Positions 37,681 to 45,420 of a DNA stretch of 45,420 nucleotides are shown here, piece by piece. A program made the translations under genes and the position numbers. This stretch comes from Phycisphaerae bacterium (lineage in GTDB: Bacteria > Planctomycetota > Phycisphaerae > Phycisphaerales > SM1A02), in assembly GCA_002709295.1 (NCBI GenBank), contig PAQL01000030.1:1-45420 (forward strand), written 5' to 3'. The number at the start of each line of letters is the position of its first letter. Position 1 is the first letter of the stretch. Under the pieces are notes generated by a model. It did no database searches and was not told the origin of the DNA. It saw nothing but the letters and a program-made list of their open reading frames with translations.

Positions 37681-38868
37681 ATGGCCGAACTGACCTATCG
37701 AACCGCAGGTGAATCGCACGGGCCCGGAGTCGTCTCGATCCTCGAGGGACTTCCCCGGGGAGTCCGGGTCGACACGGACTTCATCGATGGTGAACTCCGA
37801 AGACGTCAGGGCGGATACGGTCGAGGCGCCCGACAGCGCATCGAGTCCGATGTCGCGGATTATCTGGGAGGGGTCCGTCTCGGTAGGACCACGGGTGGTC
37901 CGGTGGCGATGCTGATTCCGAACCGGGACAGTCGCCTCGATGATCTCAAGCGCACGCGGCCGGTGGAAAGACCTCGTCCCGGACATGCGGATCTCGCTGG
38001 CAGCCTGAAATGGCTCGTGCCGGACTGCCGGGAGACCCTCGAGCGAGCGAGTGCCAGGGAGACCGCGGGGCGGACCGGGATGGGCGCTCTGGCCAGGTGC
38101 ATGCTGAAGGATCTCGGGATCGAGGTCTTCGGTTTCGTGCGGGGCGGGGGTCCCGACCCTGCCGCCATGGGCGATTTCAAGGTCGACGAGTCGAACTGGC
38201 GGGAGCTGCGTGACGCCCGGGAGGCCAGCGAGGTCTACCTTCCCGACCCGGCCGCCAGCGAGGCGATGATCGCGAGCATCCGTCAGGCGAAGATCGACAA
38301 GGACACGGTCGGCGGATTCGTCGAGGTGCATGTCTTCGGATGTCCTCCCGGGCTCGGTTCCTGCGTCCAGTGGAGCGACCGTCTCGATGCGCGGCTCGCC
38401 TATGCGGTGATGGGCATCCAGGCGTTCAAGGCGGTCGAGATCGGCCTCGGCACCGAATGCGGACGGCGGAACGGATCGAAGGTCCACGACCCGATCGGAT
38501 TCGATGCGGATCGGACCGACGAACGGAATCTCGGGTTCGTTCGAGAGAGCAACAACGCCGGCGGACTCGAGGGCGGCATGACCGACGGGATGCCGGTGGT
38601 GGTCCGAGGCACCATGAAGCCCATCGCCACCCTGCTCCAGGGGCTGCCCAGCGTGAACCTGGTCACTCGGAAGCCCGAGAACAGCCAGTACGAACGAAGC
38701 GACATCAGCGCGATCGCGGCGGCAAGCGTCGTGGCCGAGAACGTCGTCGCCCTCGAGATCGCGAGGGCGGTCCGCGCCAAGTTCGGTGGCGACTCCATGG
38801 AGGAGGTCTCCGCCCAGATGGAGACCTACCTTCGTCTCGCCCGGGAGCTCGGTTCCTCGGCGACCTGA
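37681..38868 (+). CDS. aroC: Chorismate synthase
   Basis: A 395-residue enzyme that converts EPSP to chorismate with reduced FMN, the last shikimate-pathway step. Signatures are in place: YRTAGESHGPG at the N-terminus, RPGHADLAGSLKW, SARETAGRT, RESNNAGGLEGGMTDG and a C-terminal ERSDISAIAAASVVAEN. Length is in the normal range. It follows the SecD-like lipoprotein gene by 38 nt and precedes the kinase-lyase gene by 16 nt. The nearest GGAG is 14 nt from the ATG. aroDE lies 4 kb away in a separate unit. Confidence 0.97.
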   Translation: MAELTYRTAGESHGPGVVSILEGLPRGVRVDTDFIDGELRRRQGGYGRGARQRIESDVADYLGGVRLGRTTGGPVAMLIPNRDSRLDDLKRTRPVERPRPGHADLAGSLKWLVPDCRETLERASARETAGRTGMGALARCMLKDLGIEVFGFVRGGGPDPAAMGDFKVDESNWRELRDAREASEVYLPDPAASEAMIASIRQAKIDKDTVGGFVEVHVFGCPPGLGSCVQWSDRLDARLAYAVMGIQAFKAVEIGLGTECGRRNGSKVHDPIGFDADRTDERNLGFVRESNNAGGLEGGMTDGMPVVVRGTMKPIATLLQGLPSVNLVTRKPENSQYERSDISAIAAASVVAENVVALEIARAVRAKFGGDSMEEVSAQMETYLRLARELGSSAT

Positions 38869-38884
38869 GGTCGGAGGCGAAGGC

Positions 38885-41203
38885 ATGACCATCGACGCCG
38901 ACAGCGCAGCGATCCTGGATTCAATCCGAAGCACGATCACCGAGGGCTGGGGCGATCTCCAGCCGAGGGTCCGGCTCGCAGGGGAGAATCTGAACCTCCT
39001 GGTCGAGGCTCCGGACGAATCGCTGATGGTCCTCAGGATCGCGACCGATCCATCGGCCGACGTCGATCTCGAGACCGCGATGCTCGAGCGGCTCGCGGAG
39101 GCCGAGCTCCCCGTCCCGGAGATCGTTCCGACCGTCGACGGCCGCGCCGATCTCTCGGTCACGATCCGAGGTCGGGATGCCAGGGCCAGAGTCCATCGAT
39201 TTCTCGGTGGCACCGCATGGCGCGATGCCACCGTGACGCGGAAGGCGGGGATCCACATCGGAACGTCGCTTGCGAGGATTCACGCCGCACTGGACGGCTT
39301 CGATCCGCCGGGAGGACGACGCACCCACGACTGGGATCTTGGAGACAGCATCCGCCATCGGGATCGCATCCCGTTGGTCGAAGACGCCGCTCGCCGTCGG
39401 ATTCTCGAGATGGTGATGCAGGAGCAGGCCGCGATCGTGACACCGACGCTCCGAACCGTCGCAGCCGGCATGCTGCACGGGGATGCGAACGACGAGAATC
39501 TCCTGCTCGATGGTGATCGGGTGGTCGGCATCCTCGACCTGGGCGACGCTCTGCACGGCGCCCTGGTCCAGGATCTGGGGATCACCCTGGCCTATGCGGC
39601 TCAGCATCCGGATGCCGGCGATCTCGATCTCGCCGCGGCGGTGGTGGAGGGGTACCACGCGATCCGGCCGCTGGATGCCGATGAACGGCGGGTGCTGTTT
39701 CCCCTGCTTCGTTCGCGACTGGCGGCCAGCGCCCTGATCGGTGCGGCGCGTCGAAGCGAGACCGACGATCATGCCACGTGGTTCTCCCACGAGGACACGA
39801 CCTGGGCCGCGCTCGAACGACTCGCCACCCGTTCACCAGCCGATGGCGAAGTCGCGCTCTGTGGAGGACTCGGGGTCGCGGTTCCCGCCGTGCCGGATCC
39901 CGAGCGGATCGTCACGGCGCGGGATTCGGTCATCGGACCGAGTCTGTCCGTCAGCTACGACCGACCGCTGCACATCGTCTCCGGCGTAGGTCCGCATCTC
40001 TTCGCCGCGGATGGTCGTCCGTATCTGGATCTGGTCAACAACGTGTGTCACGTCGGGCACTGCCATCCGCGGGTGGTCGAGGCGCTGGCCTCCCAGGCGG
40101 CGAGGCTCAACACCAACACGAGATATCTGCACGAGGGTCTGGTCGAATACGCGGATCGACTCGCGGGCCTGCTCCCGGATCCGCTGGACACGGTGTTCCT
40201 GGTCACCTCCGGCTCCGAGGCCAATGAACTCGCGCTGCGGATCGCCCGTGCCGCCACTGGAGCCCACGACGCGCTGGTGATCGACGGCGCCTATCACGGG
40301 CACACCGGCAACTGCGTGGCGATGAGTCCCTACAAGTTCGACGGGCCCGGCGGCGAAGGGCGACCCGAATGGGTGCACGTGGCGCCGAGCCCGGATCGCT
40401 ACCGCGGCGCGATCCGGGGTGACGACGACGATCTAGGAGGGGCCTACGCCCTCGAACTCGCGACGGTCGTGGGCGAGGCGTGTGCGGATGGACGATCGAT
40501 CGCCGCATTCTTCGCCGAGCCGATCCTGTCCTGCGGGGGGCAGGTTCCGCTGCCCCGCGGATATCTCTCCGCGGCGTTCGCCCAGGTCCGGCGGGCGGGA
40601 GGGCTCTGCATCGCCGACGAGGTGCAGGTCGGCTTCGGTCGGGTGGGCGACGCCTTCTGGGGTTTCGAGCTGGACGCCGCGGATGGAGGCGAGCCGGTGG
40701 TGCCCGACATCGTGGTCATGGGCAAGCCGATCGGGAACGGTCATCCCATCGGGGCCGTCGCGACCACCCGGGAGATCGCGAAGAGCTTCGCCAACGGCAT
40801 GGAGTTCTTCTCGACCTTCGGCGGGAATCCGGTCAGCTGCGCCGTCGGAACCGCGGTCCTCGACGTCATCGAGGCGGAGGGCCTGCAGCAGCGAGCCCGT
40901 GAACTCGGCGATCACTTCAAGGCGGGTCTGCAGGATCTGATGGATCGTCACGCCCTGATCGGCGATGTTCGAGGCCGCGGCCTCTTTCTCGGCATCGAGC
41001 TGGTCCGGGACCGCGTCACGCTCGAACCCGCCGCGCGGGAGGCTTCGGCCCTCGTCAACGGGATGCGGGATCGCGGGGTGCTTCTGAGCACCGACGGTCC
41101 GTTGCACAACGTGATCAAGATCAAGCCGCCGATGGTCCTCGGCCGCGACGACATCGACATGACGATCAGGCTCATGGACGACGTGTTGTCCGGGATCGCC
41201 TGA
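38885..41203 (+). CDS. Kinase / class-III aminotransferase-like fusion, probable kinase-ammoniophospholyase
   Basis: A 772-residue fusion. Residues ~20-300 are an APH/choline-kinase-like domain with the catalytic loop HGDANDEN (198-205) and metal Asp in ILDLGDA. Residues ~345-772 are a class III aminotransferase fold: [32 protein letters not shown] and PLP Lys614 in [12 protein letters not shown]. In animals the separate proteins AGPHD1 (hydroxylysine kinase) and AGXT2L1/AGXT2L2 phosphorylate an amino alcohol and then eliminate phosphate and ammonia. Bacterial kinase-lyase fusions of this kind are known. By analogy this enzyme would handle hydroxylysine, ethanolamine or a similar compound; the exact substrate is open. 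GGAGG lies 7 nt before ATG 38885. Confidence 0.88.
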   Translation: MTIDADSAAILDSIRSTITEGWGDLQPRVRLAGENLNLLVEAPDESLMVLRIATDPSADVDLETAMLERLAEAELPVPEIVPTVDGRADLSVTIRGRDARARVHRFLGGTAWRDATVTRKAGIHIGTSLARIHAALDGFDPPGGRRTHDWDLGDSIRHRDRIPLVEDAARRRILEMVMQEQAAIVTPTLRTVAAGMLHGDANDENLLLDGDRVVGILDLGDALHGALVQDLGITLAYAAQHPDAGDLDLAAAVVEGYHAIRPLDADERRVLFPLLRSRLAASALIGAARRSETDDHATWFSHEDTTWAALERLATRSPADGEVALCGGLGVAVPAVPDPERIVTARDSVIGPSLSVSYDRPLHIVSGVGPHLFAADGRPYLDLVNNVCHVGHCHPRVVEALASQAARLNTNTRYLHEGLVEYADRLAGLLPDPLDTVFLVTSGSEANELALRIARAATGAHDALVIDGAYHGHTGNCVAMSPYKFDGPGGEGRPEWVHVAPSPDRYRGAIRGDDDDLGGAYALELATVVGEACADGRSIAAFFAEPILSCGGQVPLPRGYLSAAFAQVRRAGGLCIADEVQVGFGRVGDAFWGFELDAADGGEPVVPDIVVMGKPIGNGHPIGAVATTREIAKSFANGMEFFSTFGGNPVSCAVGTAVLDVIEAEGLQQRARELGDHFKAGLQDLMDRHALIGDVRGRGLFLGIELVRDRVTLEPAAREASALVNGMRDRGVLLSTDGPLHNVIKIKPPMVLGRDDIDMTIRLMDDVLSGIA

Positions 41204-41212
41204 TCCCCTTCG

Positions 41213-41950
41213 TCAGGGAAGCTCGCGAAGCCGAAGGTTCCGGAACTCGACCGGAGATCCTTCGCTTTCGAGACACAGGTACCCGGTTCGAGGATTGCAT
41301 TTGGCCCCGCCGGAGACCTCCTTGCCGTTCACCCAGAGTCGGACCTCGCCGTTGATCGCCCGGATGTAGTAGTGGTTCCACTCACCGACGCCGCGGGAGC
41401 GGTTCTCGGTGGGGAAGCTCCGCCTTCCATTGGGAGCCGCAGGGGGGAAGGGCTTCATCGTCGAACCGCCGACCGGGAAGACGTCGCCGTGACAGGTGAA
41501 CCAGTTGGCCTTGCGGCCGCCCTTCTCGTAGGCGGTCTTGTAGCCGAGGTCGAGCACCTGCACCTCGATCCCCTCGGGAAGTCCGGGACCTTCGAGCCGG
41601 TCCAGCGACTCGATCGGCGACCAGATGAAGATCCCCGAGTTGCCGGCGTCCCTCAGGTGTCGCCACTCGCAGACCATCTCCAGATTGGTGTACGGCTTCA
41701 CGGATCGAATGACCCCGACCGGATCACCGGTGCAGTGGACCATGTCCTTCTTCCACTGCCAGGTGTCGTCCTTGCAGTTGACGTTGACGAAGTCCGATTC
41801 TCCGAGGGTCCGGAATCCCGGCTCGCTTCCATCGACGCCCGCCTGCGGCGGGGCGGTCGTCGATGCGGTCGAGGTCGCCGCCGCCGCGGTCGAGGCCCCG
41901 GCGAGGGCGGTGAGTGAGAGGAGTTGGAATCGTCGGCGATCGATGGTCAT
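41213..41950 (-). CDS. Exported DUF1080 (3-keto-disaccharide hydrolase-type) protein
   Basis: A 245-residue protein with a Tat-like signal ([17 protein letters not shown]), pointing to export in folded form. The rest is a DUF1080 concanavalin-like beta sandwich: [50 protein letters not shown] and [22 protein letters not shown]1080 proteins are abundant in planctomycetes; some act as 3-keto-glycoside hydrolases, others only bind sugars. CGGAG lies 7 nt before the ATG at 41950. It converges with the kinase-lyase gene 9 nt away. Confidence 0.9.
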   Translation of the reverse strand: MTIDRRRFQLLSLTALAGASTAAAATSTASTTAPPQAGVDGSEPGFRTLGESDFVNVNCKDDTWQWKKDMVHCTGDPVGVIRSVKPYTNLEMVCEWRHLRDAGNSGIFIWSPIESLDRLEGPGLPEGIEVQVLDLGYKTAYEKGGRKANWFTCHGDVFPVGGSTMKPFPPAAPNGRRSFPTENRSRGVGEWNHYYIRAINGEVRLWVNGKEVSGGAKCNPRTGYLCLESEGSPVEFRNLRLRELP

Positions 41951-42032
41951 GGTCGGGCTCCGGAGATCGAGTTCCTAGACGGACGGTATCGAATCGGCGG
42001 ATCCGTCACCATGTGATGGACGCAGCGCGCGA

Positions 42033-42060
42033 AAGCGGCCGCTCCTTGGAGCGGCCGCTT
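42033..42060 (-). terminator. Hairpin terminator downstream of the small unknown gene
   Basis: AAGCGGCCGCTCC and its exact complement GGAGCGGCCGCTT, 13 bp each, flank a central TT. On the minus strand the stem is followed by TTTCGC. It lies 83 nt past the stop of the gene at 42144-42515 and before the DUF1080 gene. Confidence 0.7.
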
Positions 42061-42143
42061 CACCGGGAACTGCTGCCATCACTCGCCGGGAACAGGGCAC
42101 GAGCGACGGTACGAACGAGCTGGCTCCAAAGCCCTTGCGAGGC

Positions 42144-42515
42144 TCAAGCCGAGCGATTTGCCCTGATGCCTTCGGCACCGCTGGCCAGCGATGCGGTCCG
42201 TGACCAGTCGGTGGTCGATTTCGCCTTGCTGATCTCCGTGGAGACCACCTTCTCCCGGATCGGCACCACGACCGTCGAGAGGACGTTCGCCGAGGACATC
42301 TCGACCTGACCTCCGAAGGTGGTGAAGTAGCCCTCGGTCTCCACGACGCCTTCATAGGCGGCCTTCTGGATGGGGACATGGTTCGCGTTGATGATCGACT
42401 CGTCGATCACCTCGCCGGAGGAGGAGATCGAAAGCATGGCGATCGCGGGAAGCGACCCGATCCTTGCGTATCGAACCAGCCGGACTTCGGGGGAACTCTG
42501 GTGTTCATCGTGCAT
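42144..42515 (-). CDS. Small protein of unknown function
   Basis: A 123-residue protein, not recognised. Its codons are strongly GC-ending, its composition is balanced, and GAGG lies 7 nt before the ATG, all of which favour a real gene over the antisense ORF. The sequence starts MHDEHQSSPEVRLVRYARIG and has a small central domain around EGYFTTFGGQVEMSS. No signal peptide, membrane segment or catalytic motif is seen. A strong hairpin follows it. Nothing in the context (DUF1080 and glycosidase-like genes) sets a role. Confidence 0.6.
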   Translation of the reverse strand: MHDEHQSSPEVRLVRYARIGSLPAIAMLSISSSGEVIDESIINANHVPIQKAAYEGVVETEGYFTTFGGQVEMSSANVLSTVVVPIREKVVSTEISKAKSTTDWSRTASLASGAEGIRANRSA

Positions 42516-42848
42516 CTGCAGACCTCGCGCAGGACCGCTCTCGAGGATCGCGTGGTGCGACGAAATCCTGATTTCCGGCCCGGTCGAGGCGCAGCTCGAC
42601 CGGAACAGCGTTCGCAGTCAGTGACATGGGTTTTCTCGAGCAGGGAAACAGGGAGCGGCCTGGGAAAGGCCCTGGGAGCACGAGGGCGGGAACCCTCGAA
42701 ATTCAAGCTAGCGGAGCCATCCACGGACTTCGAGAAGAATGTGGTCATTCGGCGGAAGAAACACGCTCGTTCAACGCCCCAGGGGCCGCCCCGGCGCCTT
42801 TCGCAAGATCCTGGCATGAAATCACTTGCGCGAAGGGCCGTACGGGCT
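42516..42848. other. Intergenic region between two small genes
   Basis: This 333-base stretch holds no supported gene. A 6-bp hairpin, CGAGGG-CGGGAA-CCCTCG (42681-42698), is a weak terminator candidate for the minus-strand gene that ends at 42849. Base composition is slightly less GC-rich than the surrounding genes. Confidence 0.4.
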
Positions 42849-43130
42849 TCAGGCTTCGAATCGATCCGCGATGAAGTCGCGAATGGCCCTCCGGACCTCC
42901 TGTCGACAGCGGGTCTCAAGGCCGACCGTCGAATCGGCGGGATGGGTGGCGATGGTCCGGGCAAGGGCCACGGCCCCCACTCGGATGAGGGGGGTCCGGT
43001 GCACCTGGAAAGGCAGCTGCTTCGCCATCCAGTAGGCCGTCGACGTGACGATCTCGAAGTGGTCATCGACTGTGGGGCTCGCCATGCAGGTGGGTTCGTC
43101 GAAACCGGGGTTCCGATGCAATCCGGACAT
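42849..43130 (-). CDS. Small protein of unknown function
   Basis: A 93-residue protein, not recognised. Codon third positions are GC-rich in this frame, and the helical C-terminal half (TRCRQEVRRAIRDFIADRF) looks natural. The middle, EIVTSTAYWMAKQLPF and RVGAVALARTIAT, is mildly hydrophobic. There is no good ribosome-binding site at ATG 43130; an internal ATG at 43085 would give a shorter product of about 78 residues. It may be real or a fortunate GC-rich ORF; evidence is limited to coding character. Confidence 0.45.
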   Translation of the reverse strand: MSGLHRNPGFDEPTCMASPTVDDHFEIVTSTAYWMAKQLPFQVHRTPLIRVGAVALARTIATHPADSTVGLETRCRQEVRRAIRDFIADRFEA

Positions 43131-43256
43131 CGTTGCCCGGAGAGCGTCGGAGGCCGGGGCGAGCCCTCGCCCGGCGGATGGCGGGCCCGATTCAGGTCTG
43201 AGCGGCCTCCATCCGGACTCGGGCGATGCCGTTGATGACCGGTTCGACCCGCGACC

Positions 43257-44690
43257 TCAGGGCGAACGGAATCGGAACGCGAAGAGATCCGCGTCCCGCA
43301 TGTGGAAGCAGAGCCGGATCGGCCGACCCGCAAGGGCGCCGAGATCGGGATCGCCCTTCCAGCGGACGGTCCTGGAGATCTCGTTGCCGATCGTCGGGAT
43401 CGCGTCTTCGAGGGTGAAGCCCTCGATCGGGGTGCCGTCCTCGTCCCGGATCTCGACGAGGATCTCGCCGGCCGCGCTGGTGGCCAGGTTCAGGCCGAGT
43501 CGATCGCCCGTGAAGACCAGCGGCTTCGTGGTCCACGAACCACCATCCGCTCCGGCGTGCATCGAGGCGAAGCCGTCGAGCCTCATCGAGAACCGTCGCA
43601 GGTGGGCACTCGGCTGGGCGTAGTCGGCGTTCATGTAGATCGACATCTCGGTCGGACCGGTCTGCACCACGCCCAGAGCCGGATAGTTCGAACGGCTCAC
43701 CCAGTTCTCCAGTCCGAGTCCCGGACGCAGGAAGCCCTCCCGGAACGTGCGGTCGTAGAGGTCACCGCCCCGGGTCGTCATGAGGATCGCGTCGGAACAG
43801 TCGCGGAAGTAACCGGGATCGACCCCGAGGGCCTTCGCCTCGTCGGTGCCGACCACCTGACGGCCCGGCATGAAGCGGGCCGCGATCGCGATCGCGATGT
43901 CGGGGTTGCGGAAGTAGGGGTGGGTCTGGTTGGTGTAGAGATGCTCCATCGGCCCGTTCCCGAACCGCATGGGAACGGTCTCGCTCCAGGTGACGAAGTC
44001 CGGCGAGGTGGCGCGGCTCACGGTGCGGTATCCCGAGTAGCCGTCACCGGTCCAGGTTCTGAAGTAGCTGACGTAGCACTGCTCGGGCTCGGACCAGAAC
44101 GCCACGTTCTGCGAATCGAACATGCCGTCGGTGAGGACGGCGTCCTCGCGGAGCCGCCTCCACTCCAGGCCGTCGGCGGAGACGTAGGCGACGAGGCCCG
44201 AGTGTTCCGATCCGCCGAGGGCCTTGAAGCGTTCCTCCGCAGGCACTCCCGGACGCGTGTCGAGGAACGGACTGAAGTTGTGGGTGACCGGAGCCGCATT
44301 CGCGAGCACCACGTTGTTCTCCCGGGTGCCGTCGACCTCGAAGCGGCCGATGGTCGGTCGCGACCAGGAACGTCCGTCCTCGCTGGTCGCGATGCAGGTG
44401 ACCTCGCGGTCCGTTCCGTCCTTGCCGGCGATGGGAAGGCCTCGGTAGTAGAGAAGGTAGCGCTCGCCGTCGTGGATCACCGTCGAGTAGCCGCAGAACA
44501 GGCCCTCCCAGGACTTGTCGAACTGGAACACCTTCCCCTCGTCGCGGGGACGAGCGAGTCGGAGCTCCACGCCGTCCGTCGATTCGACGAGGTGTCGATC
44601 GACCATCGGCTGGACGAGGCTTCCGATGTCGACGGGAGGCTGGAACGCGGTCGTGGTGGCGAGGGTGAGGGCGGCGAGGGTCAGGGGCAT
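43257..44690 (-). CDS. Exported five-bladed beta-propeller protein, glycoside-hydrolase (GH32/43/68)-like
   Basis: A 477-residue protein with a short signal-like start (LTLAALTLATTTAF). The body has the repeated strand pattern of five-bladed propeller glycosidases: YSTVIHDGERYLLYYRG, CIATSEDGRSWSRPTIG, LVAYVSADGLEWRRL, VAFWSEPEQCYVSYFRTW and VSRATSPDFVTWSE. The C-terminal ~90 residues form a further beta domain (EILVEIRDEDGTPIEGFTLED), as often seen in planctomycete relatives. The catalytic acids cannot be assigned with confidence, so the substrate is unknown. GGAGG lies 6 nt before the ATG. The CDF gene lies 58 nt upstream on the same strand. Confidence 0.72.
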   Translation of the reverse strand: MPLTLAALTLATTTAFQPPVDIGSLVQPMVDRHLVESTDGVELRLARPRDEGKVFQFDKSWEGLFCGYSTVIHDGERYLLYYRGLPIAGKDGTDREVTCIATSEDGRSWSRPTIGRFEVDGTRENNVVLANAAPVTHNFSPFLDTRPGVPAEERFKALGGSEHSGLVAYVSADGLEWRRLREDAVLTDGMFDSQNVAFWSEPEQCYVSYFRTWTGDGYSGYRTVSRATSPDFVTWSETVPMRFGNGPMEHLYTNQTHPYFRNPDIAIAIAARFMPGRQVVGTDEAKALGVDPGYFRDCSDAILMTTRGGDLYDRTFREGFLRPGLGLENWVSRSNYPALGVVQTGPTEMSIYMNADYAQPSAHLRRFSMRLDGFASMHAGADGGSWTTKPLVFTGDRLGLNLATSAAGEILVEIRDEDGTPIEGFTLEDAIPTIGNEISRTVRWKGDPDLGALAGRPIRLCFHMRDADLFAFRFRSP

Positions 44691-44748
44691 CGTCTGCCTC
44701 CGGCACGGGGTTCATTCTCAAGATGCGGTCCGGAGCGTTCGAGCTCGA

Positions 44749-45420
44749 TCAGCCCGCGTCGGAGCCGGAACGTTCGGCCTCGATGAAGACCCGCTGGACG
44801 TCGTCGTGGGCCTCCCGGATCTCCCGGGTGAGCTTCTCGATGGCCTGCTCCATGTCCCCGGCCTTCGCGTCGTCGCGGAAGTCCACGCTCACGTTGACGA
44901 GGATGAAGTTCGGACCCATGTGCAGGGTGATGACTTCGTTCACCTTGAGGACCGCATCGAGTTCGGCGGCTCGACGTCGGACGTCGTCGATGACCTCCTC
45001 GTCCGCGGCCTCGCCGATCAGCAGCGACTTGACCCTGATCGCCATCCAGATCGCGGTCCCGGTCAGGATCGCGCCGATGCACAGGGTCGCGATCCCGTCG
45101 AAGACCGGGAGGTCGAAGGCGGCGCTGATGCCGAGGCCGATGCCTGCGACCACGAGACCGAGCATCGCGGCGGTGTCCTCGAACAGCACGATGAAGGTCG
45201 TCGGATCCTTCGCGGCCTTGACCGCGGCGTTGAGGGAACGCCGGCCCTGGAACTTCCGGAACTCCTTCCAGGCGAGCCACCAGGCGACCGACTCGAAGCA
45301 GATCGCGAGGCCGAGCACCACGAAGTTCACCATCGGGTTCTCGACGGGTTTCGGGTGCATGGTCCGGTGCCAGCCCTCGTAGAGCGAGATGCCGGCACCG
45401 AGCGCAAAGATCAGGACCGC
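44749..45420 (-). CDS. Cation diffusion facilitator transporter, 5'-truncated by the window edge
   Basis: The last 223 residues of a CDF-family metal transporter; the first membrane helices lie beyond the right edge. The reading frame stays open to base 45420 (ALGAGISLYEGWHR precedes the first ATG at 45360, so that ATG is not the real start). Membrane helices include VVLGLAICFESVAWWLAW and a helix starting FEDTAAMLG. The cytoplasmic domain holds SLLIGEAADEEV and ends with VQRVFIEAE. The Glu-Asp pair in FEDTAAM, where most CDF proteins have HxxxD, resembles the SLC30A9 branch. Metal specificity is uncertain. Confidence 0.88.
   Translation of the reverse strand, partial: AVLIFALGAGISLYEGWHRTMHPKPVENPMVNFVVLGLAICFESVAWWLAWKEFRKFQGRRSLNAAVKAAKDPTTFIVLFEDTAAMLGLVVAGIGLGISAAFDLPVFDGIATLCIGAILTGTAIWMAIRVKSLLIGEAADEEVIDDVRRRAAELDAVLKVNEVITLHMGPNFILVNVSVDFRDDAKAGDMEQAIEKLTREIREAHDDVQRVFIEAERSGSDAG

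Noticed and set aside
37111-39258. 715-residue minus-strand frame over the lipoprotein, aroC and kinase-lyase genes
   Set aside because: Antisense to three supported genes, and it includes low-complexity Ser/Arg runs.
43192-43256. Possible tail of a broken gene after the GH-like stop (frame ending RVRMEAAQT)
   Set aside because: The stretch is short, overlaps the GH-like gene in another frame, and has no start or domain of its own.
1-45420. tRNA, rRNA, insertion sequences, integrases, phage genes, toxin-antitoxin pairs, CRISPR-Cas
   Set aside because: Read on both strands; no cloverleaf with a proper T-loop, no transposase or integrase motif and no spacer array was seen.

Overview
The window is a gene-dense, high-GC stretch of a bacterial chromosome. 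It most likely comes from the Planctomycetota, class Phycisphaerae, probably a free-living aquatic lineage. Several features point there: a pseudopilin N-terminus of the planctomycete kind at the left edge, five secreted proteins ending in dockerin-like 'DLDGDG..DLGLLL..WG' repeats, a DUF1080 protein with a Tat signal, a DUF5658 membrane protein, and an AroD-AroE fusion. No rRNA, tRNA, CRISPR array, transposase, integrase or phage gene was found, so this looks like core chromosome with a lineage-specific secretome.

Layout, left to right. 1-117: start of a pseudopilin (-). 529-2215: glycosylasparaginase and cob(I)alamin adenosyltransferase (+). 2228-11673: a long leftward run of an apparently solitary DNA methyltransferase, uracil phosphoribosyltransferase, ArgRS, a secreted SGNH hydrolase, an M42-like peptidase, and a BlaR1/BlaI-type M56 peptidase-repressor pair. 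The sensor half of that M56 protein is an array of 68-residue repeats. 11847-13046: a RibBA-like protein with key residues missing in both halves. 13054-13470: RidA (-). 13652-21060: a rightward secretome block (LolA-like protein, TPR/peptidase-MA protein, FG-GAP protein, Cys-rich protein, dockerin-tailed protein) with two ATGA overlaps. 21118-24125: a fold-type II PLP enzyme and a secreted papain/C39-like protein (-). 24265-27867: a TPP riboswitch, thiC, a family 2 glycosyltransferase and a DUF5658 protein (+). 27898-31842: an Xaa-Pro peptidase, phenylalanine hydroxylase, a D-2-hydroxyacid dehydrogenase and a split-barrel-like protein (-). 31879-34825: AroDE and a membrane protein (+). 34852-37100: an SDR and HslU (-). 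37157-41203: a SecD-head lipoprotein, AroC, and a kinase/ammoniophospholyase fusion (+). 41213-45420: a DUF1080 protein, two small unknowns, a beta-propeller glycosidase-like protein and a truncated CDF transporter (-).

How the genes fit together. Two shikimate-pathway steps are split over nearby but separate units (aroDE, aroC). Aromatic amino-acid breakdown (phenylalanine hydroxylase) lies beside a proline-peptide peptidase. Cofactor genes serve thiamin (riboswitch-thiC), riboflavin (RibBA-like) and B12 (adenosyltransferase). The secreted proteins share one C-terminal module, which suggests a common sorting or attachment route.

The least explained signals are: (1) the M56/BlaI pair with a tandem-repeat sensor and two matching palindromes upstream; (2) the shared C-terminal dockerin-like tag; (3) a TANNNT box 6-7 nt before six start codons, a signature of leaderless transcripts; (4) the kinase-phospholyase fusion; (5) the doubly altered RibBA protein. 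All functions are read from sequence motifs alone; no database search was possible.
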